This document shows positions 44,575 through 53,961 of a stretch of 64,000 nt of DNA, in pieces. The translations under genes were made by a program, and so were the position numbers. Positions within the stretch are counted from its first letter, which is position 1, and each line of letters starts with the position of its first letter. The notes below the pieces were generated by a model that was not told the origin of the DNA, did not search any database, and worked only from the letters and a program-made list of their open reading frames with translations. Origin of the DNA: Agriterribacter humi (GTDB taxonomy: Bacteria; Bacteroidota; Bacteroidia; Chitinophagales; Chitinophagaceae); assembly GCF_009192765.1 (NCBI RefSeq), contig NZ_VOHQ01000016.1, positions 1 to 64,000 on the forward strand, written 5' to 3'.

Positions 44575-45003
44575 TCACTCTTGAATTTTACATCCATGGA
44601 TAGCCTCTCTTAATTGGTTCTCAATCGCATTGCCATCTATTAATGCCCAATGTTCAATAATTTTATTATCGGCAAATTTTATATACCTGTAGCCAATCGC
44701 AAAAATCTCTGCACCTGTTGGTTCTAAATCCCGCCAGTTGCCAATGTGCTTAAGAAGCATTTTTATTTTAAGTATGATTTTATTTTCCTCGCTAACCATT
44801 TCCTCAACGATTGTCTTGTGTTCAAATGATTTACCAGTCCCAATTATCCAAAGTTTTAAACCTTCTTTGTTTGGCGGTAAAGCTAATGGCAACGAATGGT
44901 CGCAAAAGTCTGGATGGATGTAATTGTCAAGTCTATCAAATTGATTTTGATTCCAAATTTCTTCAATGAATTTGGTTGCGATTTCTTTGTTGTTTGCGTT
45001 CAT
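44575..45003 (-). CDS. SnoaL-like (ester-cyclase-type) protein
   Basis: The 142-residue protein opens NKEIATKFIEEIWNQNQFDR, LDNYIHPDFCDHSLPL. The second half has ILKIKMLLKHIGNWRDLEPT and the Trp/His-rich IIEHWALIDG. It has the NTF2 fold of polyketide ester cyclases; the natural substrate is unknown. The Crp/Fnr gene upstream on the same strand may control it. Confidence 0.8.
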   Translation of the reverse strand: MNANNKEIATKFIEEIWNQNQFDRLDNYIHPDFCDHSLPLALPPNKEGLKLWIIGTGKSFEHKTIVEEMVSEENKIILKIKMLLKHIGNWRDLEPTGAEIFAIGYRYIKFADNKIIEHWALIDGNAIENQLREAIHGCKIQE

Positions 45004-45077
45004 TCTTTTATTTTATGAACTGCAAAGCTCAGAAAAAAAGATAGACACTACCTGAGACAAAAGTCACAAAATGCGTG

Positions 45078-45656
45078 CTAACCTTTCTTTCTGATACGGC
45101 TTAGTGTCTCTCTTGCTACACCTAAATAGGATGAAATTTGAGATAAGCTTATTCGTTGAATTATTTGTGGCTTATTTGTTTGTAAAAAGTGATACCGCTC
45201 GGTTGGTGTAAAAAGTTTGAATAAGTTTGTATGTTCTTCTTGCGCTATTAGCAGTTGTTCTAAAAGTTTTCTTCCAAATGATTCTATTTCCTGCGACACT
45301 TTATAAAGTTTCAAAAGTTTTTCTTTGTCAAATTCATAAATAATTGCTGGTTCGCCAGCTTGTATTGTTGTGTCAGAAGGAGTGGAAGAACGCAAACTTT
45401 TTAGATTTGTAGTGAAATTGTTCTCAAATGTAAAGTCTGTATTTATGTCAATGCCGTCTTTGTCAATAATAGTTCGCAAATATCCTTTTTCAACGAATAC
45501 AATGTTCTTGCAAATCTGTCCTTGTTTTAAAATGATTTCGCCCTTAGAAAGTTCTCGTCTCGAAGAGGCTTCAAAAAGTTTATCAAGACTTGGCTGAGCC
45601 ATTTCTGTCAAGTCGGTAATTTTTTTATACAGTAGGGCTTTTGTATTGTCTGTCAT
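45078..45656 (-). CDS. Crp/Fnr-family transcriptional regulator
   Basis: The ~192-residue protein has the cyclic-nucleotide-binding-type beta-roll (RRELSKGEIILKQGQICKNI, VFVEKGYLRTIIDKDG) and a C-terminal helix-turn-helix (RISLSQISSYLGVARETLSR). It lacks Cys clusters for Fe-S, so it is not an Fnr-type oxygen sensor. The effector is unknown. Start set at 45656 (codon 6 of the longest ORF). It sits 74 nt upstream of the SnoaL gene. Confidence 0.85.
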   Translation of the reverse strand: MTDNTKALLYKKITDLTEMAQPSLDKLFEASSRRELSKGEIILKQGQICKNIVFVEKGYLRTIIDKDGIDINTDFTFENNFTTNLKSLRSSTPSDTTIQAGEPAIIYEFDKEKLLKLYKVSQEIESFGRKLLEQLLIAQEEHTNLFKLFTPTERYHFLQTNKPQIIQRISLSQISSYLGVARETLSRIRKKG

Positions 45657-45689
45657 AGTTAGAGAGTCCACCGCATAGTATACAACACT

Positions 45690-46054
45690 TCAATTGCCGC
45701 ATACGTGCCTATTTTTAAACCTTATAAACGCTTAAAACGCTTCTAAGCGTTTATAAACGGTTTTTGTTTCAAGGGTACAGTACTCATAGCCGCATAAATG
45801 AAGCTCACAATTCAACTACTACTGGCACCGAAAATTACATACATAGAATTGGATGAGTTGAATATTGGGCATTATACAGGGTACAGACGGAAACGGTTAT
45901 CAAACCTATTCATTTATTTACAAAATTTAAAAAATTTTTTGCGGTTACTGTGAGGCAACCCGCTGGTAATGGGGCTTGGCCAGCAAATCGCAGCGTTGTA
46001 AATTTTGCCGGGATCATATAGCTATGCCCATTGCTTAAATGCAGAGTCCCGCGC
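45690..46054 (+). repeat. Composite repeat, copy I, ending in diverged P
   Basis: It has the clearest left-end hairpin: AAACGCTTCTAAGCGTTT (8-bp stem, CT loop). CCGAAAATTACATACATAGA, GGGTACAGACGGAAACGG, ATCAAACCTATTCATTTATT and AAAAAATTTTTTGCGG follow. P at 46008-46054 has diverged arms (GCCGGGATC / GAGTCCCGCGC) with AGCTATGC kept. P ends 32 nt beyond the stop of the isomerase gene. Confidence 0.88.
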
Positions 46055-46086
46055 GATACAAAAGTTTCTCAGGTGCTCCCGCTGGA

Positions 46087-47060
46087 TCATGGCAACAGGT
46101 TCTCCTTTCTAATATAAGCAAGCGATGAATCCACGGCTGCATAAACGTCGCCGTTATACTTATCCATCTCCAGGATATACCATTTCACACCAATCTCTTT
46201 CCCCTTCTGAAACACGGACTTGTAATCAATCTTACCCTTACCGAGGGGCACCCAATTTTCAGCGGGCATGTCGGGTGGCATAAAATTAGCGCCGGTAAAA
46301 GCACTCGTCGGTACATGATCCGCCATGTCCTTGATATGCAGCAGCTCAACCCCTTTCCGGTACCTGTGCATGAACTGCACCGGATCCTGGCCGGCATACG
46401 TAACCCAGAATATATCAGCTTCCAGGCGAACACAGTTGTAGTTGATGTGCTTTACAAAGCTGTCGAAGAAAGTGCTTTGGTCAGCCATTTGCTGCAGTTC
46501 GTACCCATGGATGTGATAGTAAAGCTGAAGTCCTGCGGCCTGTGCCTGCTGGCAGGCTTTTGTGAGGATGCCGGCGGCTTCGTTAACGACATCAAGTGTT
46601 ACCGTGTCGGCCTTTGAAACCTTAAGCCAGGCGATGCCTGTATAATGTGCACCCAATTTTTTGGCCGTTTCAATAATAACCGTTGGATCCTTTCGCCAGT
46701 CGTTCATGTTGTTCCAGTGAAGAGCAAACATCTTCAGGCCTGCCGCGTCAAGCTGCGACCTGAATTCATCCGGGTTGCCAACAATGTAGGGAGCGTCAAA
46801 TCCTTCCACGTAGTTAATGCCCAGTTTTTTGATCTTCTTTAAAGTTCCGGGAACATCTTTTTGGAGCTCGTACCGGAATGTCCAAAGCTGGGCGGCCAGC
46901 TCACCTTCGGCGGAAGCATTTTTACCGGATCTGTGCAGGAGATCATCATTGTCAGGAAAATAAGTATCCCACCCCTGAAAGTTAGGCCGTTGCCTGGTTT
47001 TACATAAACGTTACCCGTCAACTTTCCGGGATTGCTTATGAAATTAAAGTTTCTTTTCAA
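46087..47060 (-). pseudogene. Sugar-phosphate isomerase/epimerase lipoprotein, frameshifted
   Basis: The conserved TIM-barrel part (xylose-isomerase-like family) is open from about 46987 to 46087: ELAAQLWTFRYELQKDVPGT, KKLGINYVEGFDAPY, HIKDMADHVP, GKIDYKSVFQKGKE and VKWYILEMDKY. No ATG opens this frame. The signal peptide with lipobox (GGILIFLTMMISC followed by TDPVK) lies in another frame (47060-46839). The two join if one base is added in the A-run near 46920-46925, giving TDPVKNASAEGELAAQLW. So a lipoprotein isomerase is broken by a homopolymer frameshift, real or technical. A P repeat follows its 3' end. Confidence 0.8.
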
Positions 47061-47112
47061 AGTCAGGCAGTTAATGATTGTAATAATCGAGGTTGTCCTA
47101 AAAGTTTCTTAA

Positions 47113-47280
47113 TAACCAGGGCTTTTGCCTGCCGGGAAATAGCATTCCGTCGGGCCCGATCAACTGATAATGAAAATAGAAATAAAAGTTTATGATTTGT
47201 GCTTAGCCCGGAGCTCCCTTTCGTGCCCGAACAAATGCCCAACGATGCTGTAACTATTAACCACTGCTTCTGTCCCCCGA
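47113..47280 (+). repeat. R4 dispersed repeat, copy 2
   Basis: It aligns with 20903-21080 over about 165 bp: GCCGGGAAATAGCATTCC, AACTGATAATGAAAATAGAA, TAAAAGTTTATGATTTGTGC, GCCCGAACAAATGCCC, CGATGCTGTAACTATT. It ends 5 nt before the stop codon of the histidine-kinase gene, a similar 3' setting to the other R4 copy. Confidence 0.75.
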
Positions 47281-47285
47281 TACCA

Positions 47286-48371
47286 CTATTCGGCTTTTAA
47301 GTAAACCTGAAATTCCGTTCCTTTATCGAACTGGCTTTTCACCAAGATCTTTCCTCCCGCATTACTAACAATTTCTTTTACCAAATATAAGCCTATGCCT
47401 GAACCTTCAATGGCATTTTCTATTCTGTAATACTTTGAAAATATTGCGCCAAACTTACTTTCGTCAATACCTATACCATTATCTTTTACTGATATCACTA
47501 TAAAATCATCTTCTTTTCCAGTAGTAACAACAATTTCAGGCTGCCGTTCTGCAGCCCTGAATTTTATGGCATTGTTGATCAGGTTATAGATAATTGTTCT
47601 TAATTTTCTTCTGGAAAAAGTGATTTCTGATATATTAATTTCACTTGTGATTGTTGCATTTGCAGCAATTATATTATCACTTAACGTAAGCCGAACATCT
47701 TCCAGTATATGTTCAAAATTTAGAAGTTCTTCTTCGGATTTATATTTATACTCATCCTTTCTCACTTCGGTCAATTCTTTAATGAGTTTGTGCATTTTTG
47801 TTAAAGCACTGTCAACAATTTTCAGAAGGGAGTTGAATTCCTTTTCATCTTTTGGAGACACACCTTTAAACAACTCTATTGCCAATACCAGATTAGCAAG
47901 CGGGTTTTTTATGTCATGGGAAATAGTGTCTAACAAAATTTCATGGTCCGCTATTAGTTTTTCCTGCTCTTTCAAATCTTTTATCCGCATGGTAATTTCA
48001 ACAAAAGTTATAATTACGCCATCCGTTTTATGATCCCTCATTTTTACATAGGGGATGATATTCATCTGGTACCAGCGCAGGTCAGTAGTTTGGATTTCTT
48101 TTTCAAGAATTTCATTGCTTTCAATAACCTGCTGAATATTGTCTATAATGGATGGAAAACGGAAGTTATCCTGTATGTCACTTATAGGTCTTCCAAGATC
48201 ACTGGCAGACAGACTAAACTGTTTCATTGCAGGAGGCGTATATTTTTGCAGTTTTAATTGTCCATCTACAAACAATTGTGGAATTATCGTATTCCTAAAA
48301 TAATTCTCTAACTCATCATTATGTTCGATAAGTTCTTGCAATTGTCGTTTTTTTTCAGGCATTTTGTTCAA
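47286..48371 (-). CDS. PAS-domain sensor histidine kinase
   Basis: The 361-residue soluble kinase has an N-terminal PAS-type domain (about 20-135; FRNTIIPQLFVDGQLKLQKY, ASDLGRPISDI) like those fused to CheB/CheR proteins. A short coiled linker leads to the dimerisation H-box LLDTISHDIKNPLANLVLAI near residue 150. The ATPase domain has the N-box YNLINNAIKF, G1 KDNGIGIDESK and G2 EGSGIGLYLVKE. No receiver or response-regulator gene is adjacent, so it is an orphan kinase. An ATG three codons in is an alternative start. Confidence 0.88.
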   Translation of the reverse strand: MNKMPEKKRQLQELIEHNDELENYFRNTIIPQLFVDGQLKLQKYTPPAMKQFSLSASDLGRPISDIQDNFRFPSIIDNIQQVIESNEILEKEIQTTDLRWYQMNIIPYVKMRDHKTDGVIITFVEITMRIKDLKEQEKLIADHEILLDTISHDIKNPLANLVLAIELFKGVSPKDEKEFNSLLKIVDSALTKMHKLIKELTEVRKDEYKYKSEEELLNFEHILEDVRLTLSDNIIAANATITSEINISEITFSRRKLRTIIYNLINNAIKFRAAERQPEIVVTTGKEDDFIVISVKDNGIGIDESKFGAIFSKYYRIENAIEGSGIGLYLVKEIVSNAGGKILVKSQFDKGTEFQVYLKAE

Positions 48372-48702
48372 TATTTAAAGTCAATTTGAAAGTTGCAGGG
48401 TGTCCCATAGGCTGTAGCTTACACACCGGTTGCCACATCTTTCTAACTATAATTACCCGCTTTTAAACGTTTAAAAGCGTTTATAGTCGTTTGATGCCGA
48501 TAAGCACCAGGTCGGCGAAACCCGTAACTAATATAGTGTAATTTTTTAAGCATGGTGCCTGCATCAAATTTTACACCGGGTATAAACAGAGGCGATGGGA
48601 ATGCGGTATCGGCTGCCGGGCCGGGAAAGGAAAGACTTTTCAGCACCGAGGCTCACGGCCTGGCACAAGCGCTTTTTATGAAGATCCCTGCACGGTGCAA
48701 CA
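48372..48702. other. Intergenic region with composite-repeat scrap
   Basis: About 330 nt with no gene. Near 48458-48490, CTTTTAAACGTTTAAAAGCG with TTTATAGTCG resembles the left hairpin of the composite repeat, and GTAAAC/GTTTAC-like steps follow. The remainder is unrecognised. Confidence 0.5.
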
Positions 48703-50352
48703 TTAATCGGTAACTATCTTCACATCTTTAAACATAAACGGATTGTCACTGATCCTTAAGTCCCTGCCACTGGCAGTGGTCACATTTTTGAGTACAACTT
48801 CCCTGGTTTTCACATAGGGAAATTGCTCGTGGCAGGAATCTGCGGTCATTTGTGGATTGAAATTTGAAAAAATGGCCGGGCCCTGGTAATCCTCCGGATG
48901 ATTGGAGTCCTCAATCCGGAGATTTTCAATGATGATCCGCTCAGGCATATAACAGGTGTAACCAAAATCATGCTCACCGGAATAAGATCCGCCAATCAGG
49001 GCGGCGCTGGCTGGTTTGCCGCCCTGGGGCACAAAAACACAGTTGCGGATAAAGAATTCTCCCTGCCAGGTACTACCATAATCGCTGCGCAGGTTGATGA
49101 GCGTTCTGCCGTTAATTGTTGAATTCTCCACCGTAAAGATCCCGCTGCCGATAGCATTGATGCCCATGTGTCCCAGGGTGGAGTTGCGGATGGTGGCGTT
49201 GGCAACGCCCATGTGGGCATCGAAGCGGGAAAGCGTGCATTTGTCGTAAAGCAGATTTTTGCAGTAGTTGGAACCCAGGATCCCCCAGTAGGTTCTATCG
49301 TTGATATCATTTGTTTGGCTGCAGTTCACGAATGATACATTGAGGGCGCGGTTCACCGAAATGTCGTAAGTGCCCATGGACACAGGTTTCCCTGCCGCGC
49401 CAATGGTACTGTATGTTTTATGCCCGGTGAGCACGGTATTCTTAACCGTTACGTAAGCGCAGTCACTAATATTAATGAATCCGCCATAGGGCGCACCATG
49501 GTCTCCTTCCCCGGTTACGCGATGTTCAAGCCCATCCACAACAACATTGGAACGTCTGACCGCGATATTCCGGCTATAATAGGTGTACTTCGATTCAGCT
49601 TTATTGGCAATGGTGGTAAAACGGCCTCCGGTGATGTGCAGTGTCTTCCCGTCCATGGGAAGAGCGGTGATGTCCGTGACCTGATCGAAGTCCCATATGA
49701 TGGGAGCATCCATATCCACCCTGCCGCTTTTATCAACAACGAAGATATCTGTTTGCGGAGATCCGTTATTTTGGTTCAGCCCAAAGCGGATATAGCGTTT
49801 TACATGAGCGTTGGTAACGGTAATGAGACAGGATCCGGGCAAAGCCGCGGCGATTTTCTCCTGGTTCCTCTTCAGTGAAGAGATAGATTCAAGTGTAAAC
49901 GGTTGCAGGCCGGAGCTGACCATGAAAACAGGTGCATTGCGATTTTGCACTTCGGTATCGTCAATGATGAAGACCGCCGTGCCAAAATCGGTGTCGGTGC
50001 GGATGACCACTGTGCGCTCCTTTCCCCCGATGTAGTAGGTGGCTCCCTCATCGGCTTTCACCAAAAGTTTGTTTTGATTGGCGAATGCATGAGCTGCAGC
50101 GATAGCGTCTATATCATCGGTTTTGCCGTTGCCCCTGGCGCCGAAATCACTATAGCGGACCATGCCGGCGGCTTTAAATTTATGCACATCCTTTGGAGAT
50201 ACATTTACCTGTAATTCACCATTCTCATTAATGTTTACCCGGGTTTTCTCCTTTTTGGATGTTATCACTACACGTTCAGGCGCGTTCTGGGCCTGCCCCT
50301 GCGCACTTATTACAAAGGTTGATAAGAAGAAGAATAAGAGCGTATATTTCAT
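48703..50352 (-). CDS. Secreted right-handed beta-helix (pectate-lyase-superfamily) protein
   Basis: The ~549-residue exported protein has a signal peptide KYTLLFFFLSTFVISAQGQA. The glycosidase/lyase superfamily entry motif YSDFGARGNGKTDDIDAIAA lies near residue 70, where the Asp-rich loop begins. Rungs of a beta-helix follow (NISDCAYVTVKNTVLTGHK, NRALNVSFVNCSQTND, KNLLYDKCTLSRF, GIFTVENSTINGRTLINL). It probably cleaves or binds a plant or bacterial polysaccharide; the substrate is not visible. It stands alone, not in a susC/susD locus. Confidence 0.82.
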   Translation of the reverse strand: MKYTLLFFFLSTFVISAQGQAQNAPERVVITSKKEKTRVNINENGELQVNVSPKDVHKFKAAGMVRYSDFGARGNGKTDDIDAIAAAHAFANQNKLLVKADEGATYYIGGKERTVVIRTDTDFGTAVFIIDDTEVQNRNAPVFMVSSGLQPFTLESISSLKRNQEKIAAALPGSCLITVTNAHVKRYIRFGLNQNNGSPQTDIFVVDKSGRVDMDAPIIWDFDQVTDITALPMDGKTLHITGGRFTTIANKAESKYTYYSRNIAVRRSNVVVDGLEHRVTGEGDHGAPYGGFINISDCAYVTVKNTVLTGHKTYSTIGAAGKPVSMGTYDISVNRALNVSFVNCSQTNDINDRTYWGILGSNYCKNLLYDKCTLSRFDAHMGVANATIRNSTLGHMGINAIGSGIFTVENSTINGRTLINLRSDYGSTWQGEFFIRNCVFVPQGGKPASAALIGGSYSGEHDFGYTCYMPERIIIENLRIEDSNHPEDYQGPAIFSNFNPQMTADSCHEQFPYVKTREVVLKNVTTASGRDLRISDNPFMFKDVKIVTD

Positions 50353-50447
50353 TATGAGCATATTTTAATAAGCGTCAATTTCAAAAAAATCAGTTGGGTT
50401 GTCAGATCGCAGATTTACCGACAAACCGTATCACGGCGTGATTATCC

Positions 50448-50559
50448 CGCCGGGGTCTTTACAGCATGGGCAACTTTGTGGAGAGCGAGACCCCGGCGAA
50501 TAGCCAGGCGCCAGGGTCTCATGCTACCCGCAATAGCCCTTTTATGAAGACCTCAGCGC
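50448..50559 (+). repeat. P repeat, two tandem diverged copies
   Basis: Copy 1 (50448-50498) has the arms CGCCGGGGTC and GACCCCGGCG with a changed inside. Copy 2 (50508-50559) has GCGCCAGGGTC and a weak right arm (GACCTCAGCGC). This is the only tandem P pair found. They lie 64 nt beyond the stop of the DUF2200 gene. Confidence 0.8.
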
Positions 50560-50623
50560 GAACTATAAACGCAACAACAGGACACGCTTCCGTCCGGGTT
50601 GGTTGTGTATAGCAACGATGCTA

Positions 50624-50998
50624 TCAAGCACCCTGGGAACCGCGCAATATCTTCTCCATCTTCCTGCCCTTGGCCAGTTCATCCACCAACTTATCCAGGT
50701 ACCTGGCCTGCTGCGTCAAGGGGTTCTCAATTTCCTCTACACGATACCCACAGATTACTCCTGTTATGAGGTGCGCATTGGGATGTATCGAAGCACGCTG
50801 GAAGAATGTCTCAAAAGTTACCTTTTCTTTTATCAGTTCCTGCAGCTTCCTGTTATCGAAGCCTGTTAGCCACTCTATCACCTGGTGCAATTCTTCTTTT
50901 GTTCTGCCTTTCTTCTCCACTTTTTCGAGATACATCGGATAAACCGAGGCGAAGGTCATCTTTGCGATACGCTGATGCTGTGTGTTGGAATTGTTCAT
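50624..50998 (-). CDS. DUF2200 family protein
   Basis: The 124-residue protein matches DUF2200: QRIAKMTFASVYPMYLEKVE, KKGRTKEELHQVIEWLTGFD, FETFFQRASIHPNAHLITGV, ICGYRVEEIENPLTQQARYL. The family is uncharacterised and common in soil bacteria. It stands alone with P repeats behind its 3' end. Confidence 0.88.
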   Translation of the reverse strand: MNNSNTQHQRIAKMTFASVYPMYLEKVEKKGRTKEELHQVIEWLTGFDNRKLQELIKEKVTFETFFQRASIHPNAHLITGVICGYRVEEIENPLTQQARYLDKLVDELAKGRKMEKILRGSQGA

Positions 50999-51324
50999 AT
51001 CTTATATTTTTTCAGCCGGCGTTTCAGGTTTTTGGTGATTTCCCGTGAGGGAACGGTCGTTTAACATTCATACAACAGTACAACTTTGCGATGTGGTGGT
51101 ATTTGAAAATCGTCAGCCCGTAACCGTTGCTAAATTTATAAATAAAAGTTCATTGTTTATTCTATTGCCTGGCGTTACTCGTCTGTTGGAACTGAAACCG
51201 GATAACGAACAAAAAGTTGAGCATATATTCATCGCCCCGCCATATTACCAAACCGCCTGCTGCAGGCTTTTGTTATTTAATTTAATGCTCAAATTTTCTA
51301 TACGCAATATGAAAGAAGCGATTT

Positions 51325-51717
51325 CTAATTTTCATTAAGAAGCATCCATGCCGTTCCAAATTTATCACGCAGCATGGCAAAGCGATTTGCAAAGAAAGTC
51401 TTTTCCATCTTCATAAAGATTTCGCCATCACTGGAAAGCAGGTTATAGATGTGTTCTGCTTTCTCCGGTGTATCAAGTCTAAGCGTAAGATAGGCGCTAC
51501 GCATAGGTTCGGCACCAGGAATGTCGGCCCCTCTGACCATAGTACCGCCTATCTCCTTTATTGCATGAAGAATTGGGTTCTTCCATTCTTTCGGAAAATT
51601 GGGAGGCGGTTGTTCGTGAGGCATCATCATATTTATTTTTCCGCCAAGATGCTGCTCGTAAAACCGGAATGCATTTTCGCAATGTCCCGGATAGTTGACA
51701 TAGATGTCAAGTTTCAT
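51325..51717 (-). CDS. VOC-superfamily protein, PhnB-like
   Basis: The ~130-residue protein reads KLDIYVNYPGHCENAFRFYE, QHLGGKINMMMPHEQPPPNF, GGTMVRGADIPGAEPMRSAY, FANRFAMLRDKFGTAWMLL. It is the same PhnB-like group as the 6114 gene and has an unknown substrate. The start is set at 51717. The region 50999-51324 upstream has a weak plus-strand ORF that I do not accept. Confidence 0.85.
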   Translation of the reverse strand: MKLDIYVNYPGHCENAFRFYEQHLGGKINMMMPHEQPPPNFPKEWKNPILHAIKEIGGTMVRGADIPGAEPMRSAYLTLRLDTPEKAEHIYNLLSSDGEIFMKMEKTFFANRFAMLRDKFGTAWMLLNEN

Positions 51718-51894
51718 TGAATGGTCGCTATTCATAATTCATGCTTTTACTCAGCTTGTTTAATCAGGTTAAATTCTCCGTAAAGATGATTTATTTTTCA
51801 AAATTCAGAGGGTAGAGTTACGACAAATTGAAGGCATATCGCGGCAATTATAAAAAGGTTTGTTTTAGTTGTTTTATTACGTTTGGTTCAACAC

Positions 51895-52045
51895 TAAAAC
51901 GTTGTCATTATAGCTTGCAGCCAGCACTTTACTATTACATTCGTGGAATTTAATGGGTTGATTATAGGTATTGTACAGGGTGCAGACTGAAATGGTGATC
52001 AAACCTATTCATTTATTTATAAAACTGAAAATTTTTTTAGGATAC
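51895..52045 (+). repeat. Composite repeat, copy K, truncated, without P
   Basis: CAGCCAGCACTTTACTATTA is followed by AATGGGTTGATTATAGGTAT, GGTGCAGACTGAAATGG, GATCAAACCTATTCATTTAT, AAACTGAAAATTTTTTTAGG. It lacks the left hairpin and the right third with P. The rest of 51736-52107 holds no gene. Confidence 0.8.
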
Positions 52046-52107
52046 CAACCAGGGAATCTATGGGTATGTTCCTGTTAGTCGCAATGATTGTTCTGAAAAA
52101 AAATTAT

Positions 52108-52470
52108 TTAATTATTCTCTGCCAATTCAATGTCCATCGTTTTTATTAAGCCATTCTCAAAAGTATAAATATGCTTTACCTTACCATCAAACATTGAATT
52201 GTCCTGTAAGTCTTTTACTTTTTGATGAACTTCAACTTCTAAACTTCCGTTCAGTCTTTCATTAAATCCAGTTGGCTCAACATTTGGATTTATCTCTTTC
52301 CATTGTCTTGTCCAATATTCTTTTATTTCATCGTGACCGCTAATGTAGCCACCTTCCCAGGCTTTTGACCATTGCACATTTGGCTGCATTGTTGAAAGCG
52401 CTTTGTCAATGTCTCTTTCATTGAAAGCAGAATATGCTTTCTTAATTAAATCTTTTAATTGAGTCGTCAT
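52108..52470 (-). CDS. SnoaL-like (NTF2-fold) protein
   Basis: The 120-residue protein opens LKDLIKKAYSAFNERDIDKA, LSTMQPNVQWSKAWEGGYIS, GHDEIKEYWTRQWKEINPNV, and ends KHIYTFENGLIKTMDIELAE. It is the NTF2/SnoaL family with unknown substrate. The start is set at 52470. It stands alone, with a P repeat upstream. Confidence 0.82.
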   Translation of the reverse strand: MTTQLKDLIKKAYSAFNERDIDKALSTMQPNVQWSKAWEGGYISGHDEIKEYWTRQWKEINPNVEPTGFNERLNGSLEVEVHQKVKDLQDNSMFDGKVKHIYTFENGLIKTMDIELAENN

Positions 52471-52644
52471 AAATATTTTTTTAATGTCGGTTTGCATTAT
52501 TCGTTAGATGCTGCCTGTTAGCCCTGCCAGCAACGTTTAAAGTTGAAGTTATGAACAAATCCTCATTAGAATTCCGTTGCCGGAACCAATGTCTAATTGC
52601 ACAAAATGATGAACTGATGGGAGGTAATATGCTGGTAATAAATT

Positions 52645-52693
52645 TCGCCGGGGTCGCATAGCTGTGCCTATTGCTTAATGCAGACCCCGGTGC
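52645..52693 (+). repeat. P palindromic repeat
   Basis: CGCCGGGGTCGCATAGCTGT is followed by CTTAATGCAGACCCCGGTGC. It ends 93 nt beyond the stop codon of the MORN gene, the loosest spacing among the copies. Confidence 0.82.
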
Positions 52694-52786
52694 GAGACCA
52701 ATAATAATGCGGAGCTGCAACTCATTGTTTAAAGTCTGATACTGCAGGCACTAATACATTGCTGGCGTACGTTGCTTTTAATTGGT

Positions 52787-53140
52787 TTAATACTTTTGAA
52801 TTTTGCCTTTTTTGCCGCTAAGAAATTCTGTTTTGTCCATTAGGCTTCCATCCTCTTTATATCTCGTCCAGACTCCCGTTTTAATTTCATTGTCAAGCGA
52901 ACCTGTCTGCATAAGTTTTCCATTTTCACGATACCACTTCCATTCTCCTGTCATTTTTCCATTTACATAATTGCCAATCGCCTTTAATTGTCCGTTTGCA
53001 AGATAGTATTTCCATTCCCCCGCCCGTTCCCCGTCCTTAAAATTTCCTTCGCAGGAAACAGAACCGTTCTTGAAATATTCTTTGTGAACGCCTTGTTTAA
53101 GTTTTCCTTCTTTGTCAAACCTACTGTTATCTGTTTTCAT
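52787..53140 (-). CDS. MORN-repeat protein (YwqK-like)
   Basis: The 117-residue protein has about four MORN/YwqK repeats, each with the pattern G-x-W-K/E-x-Y-x-x-N-G: EGNFKDGERAGEWKYYLANG, AIGNYVNGKMTGEWKWYREN, TGSLDNEIKTGVWTRYKEDG. It carries no signal peptide. YwqK-type proteins are sometimes annotated as antitoxins, but no toxin partner is adjacent. Function unknown. Confidence 0.85.
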   Translation of the reverse strand: MKTDNSRFDKEGKLKQGVHKEYFKNGSVSCEGNFKDGERAGEWKYYLANGQLKAIGNYVNGKMTGEWKWYRENGKLMQTGSLDNEIKTGVWTRYKEDGSLMDKTEFLSGKKGKIQKY

Positions 53141-53302
53141 AATTACAATCGTTTTGTTTACAAGTTTCTGTGCGCCAAGAATATTATTTAATCTTCTCTT
53201 TGTTTGTGAATGTAAGCTACAAATTGACGCCCGAATTTATACAGGCAAGTTTATCCCTTTTAAACATATATTGATTGAGTGAATGGCATCCAACAGTTTG
53301 CT

Positions 53303-53698
53303 TTATATTTTCATTTCAAACATCCAGATATGCCCGAAAGGGTCTTTTATTTTACCCTGCCGGTACCCATAATCATAATCCTGCGCAGGAGAAATTTCCT
53401 TTGCACCTGCCGCTATAGCATTTTGCATAAAGGCATCCACATCTGAAACAAAAAGACCGATAATTGCGGTTACGCCATTGTATTTCTCCGGGCTGTATTC
53501 CCCGGACCTATCCACTTCTTCGTGGAGGTGAAAAATGGCGCCGTTAATAGATAGTTCCGCAACATGAATGCTGCCGTCATCATTGGTAAAGCGCCTTAGC
53601 TCGGTTGCACCAAGGCCTTTGGTATAAAACTCGATATTGGTAACGCCGCTTTTAATGTAAAGCTGTGGTGCAAATGCGGGTGTATGCATTGTGGTCAT
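53303..53698 (-). CDS. VOC-superfamily (glyoxalase-like) protein
   Basis: The ~131-residue protein is of the VOC type: FAPQLYIKSGVTNIEFYTKG, LGATELRRFTNDDGSIHVAE, FHLHEEVDRSGEYSPEKYNG, DYDYGYRQGKIKDPFGHIWM. The C-terminal KDPFGHIW is the classical PhnB/VOC ending. Substrate unknown. The start is set at 53698, codon 14 of the longest ORF. Confidence 0.85.
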   Translation of the reverse strand: MTTMHTPAFAPQLYIKSGVTNIEFYTKGLGATELRRFTNDDGSIHVAELSINGAIFHLHEEVDRSGEYSPEKYNGVTAIIGLFVSDVDAFMQNAIAAGAKEISPAQDYDYGYRQGKIKDPFGHIWMFEMKI

Positions 53699-53961
53699 AA
53701 ATGATGTATTTAGTAATGAAGCAGAATGATAGCTCAAACCATAAACAACAAACTATAAACTATTAATGATATCCAATACTGGGTTTGCTGGCTCATGATC
53801 TGCTTTTCCATTTCACGCTGGTCTAAATGAAAATCAGGGCGGGGTGGGTTGAGCCGTTAAAAAAGAATTGCTTTTCCATAACTGTAATTTAGCTGAATTT
53901 CAATTTCCGGATCTGTTTCATAGATGTTCGGGCGTTGCTTCCTATGCCGTTCCATAATAAT

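Noticed and set aside
51045-51338. A 97-residue plus-strand ORF
   Set aside because: Parts look coding-like, but it overlaps the 3' end of the VOC gene and I see no domain, signal or plausible leader. It could be a remnant, but support is too weak.
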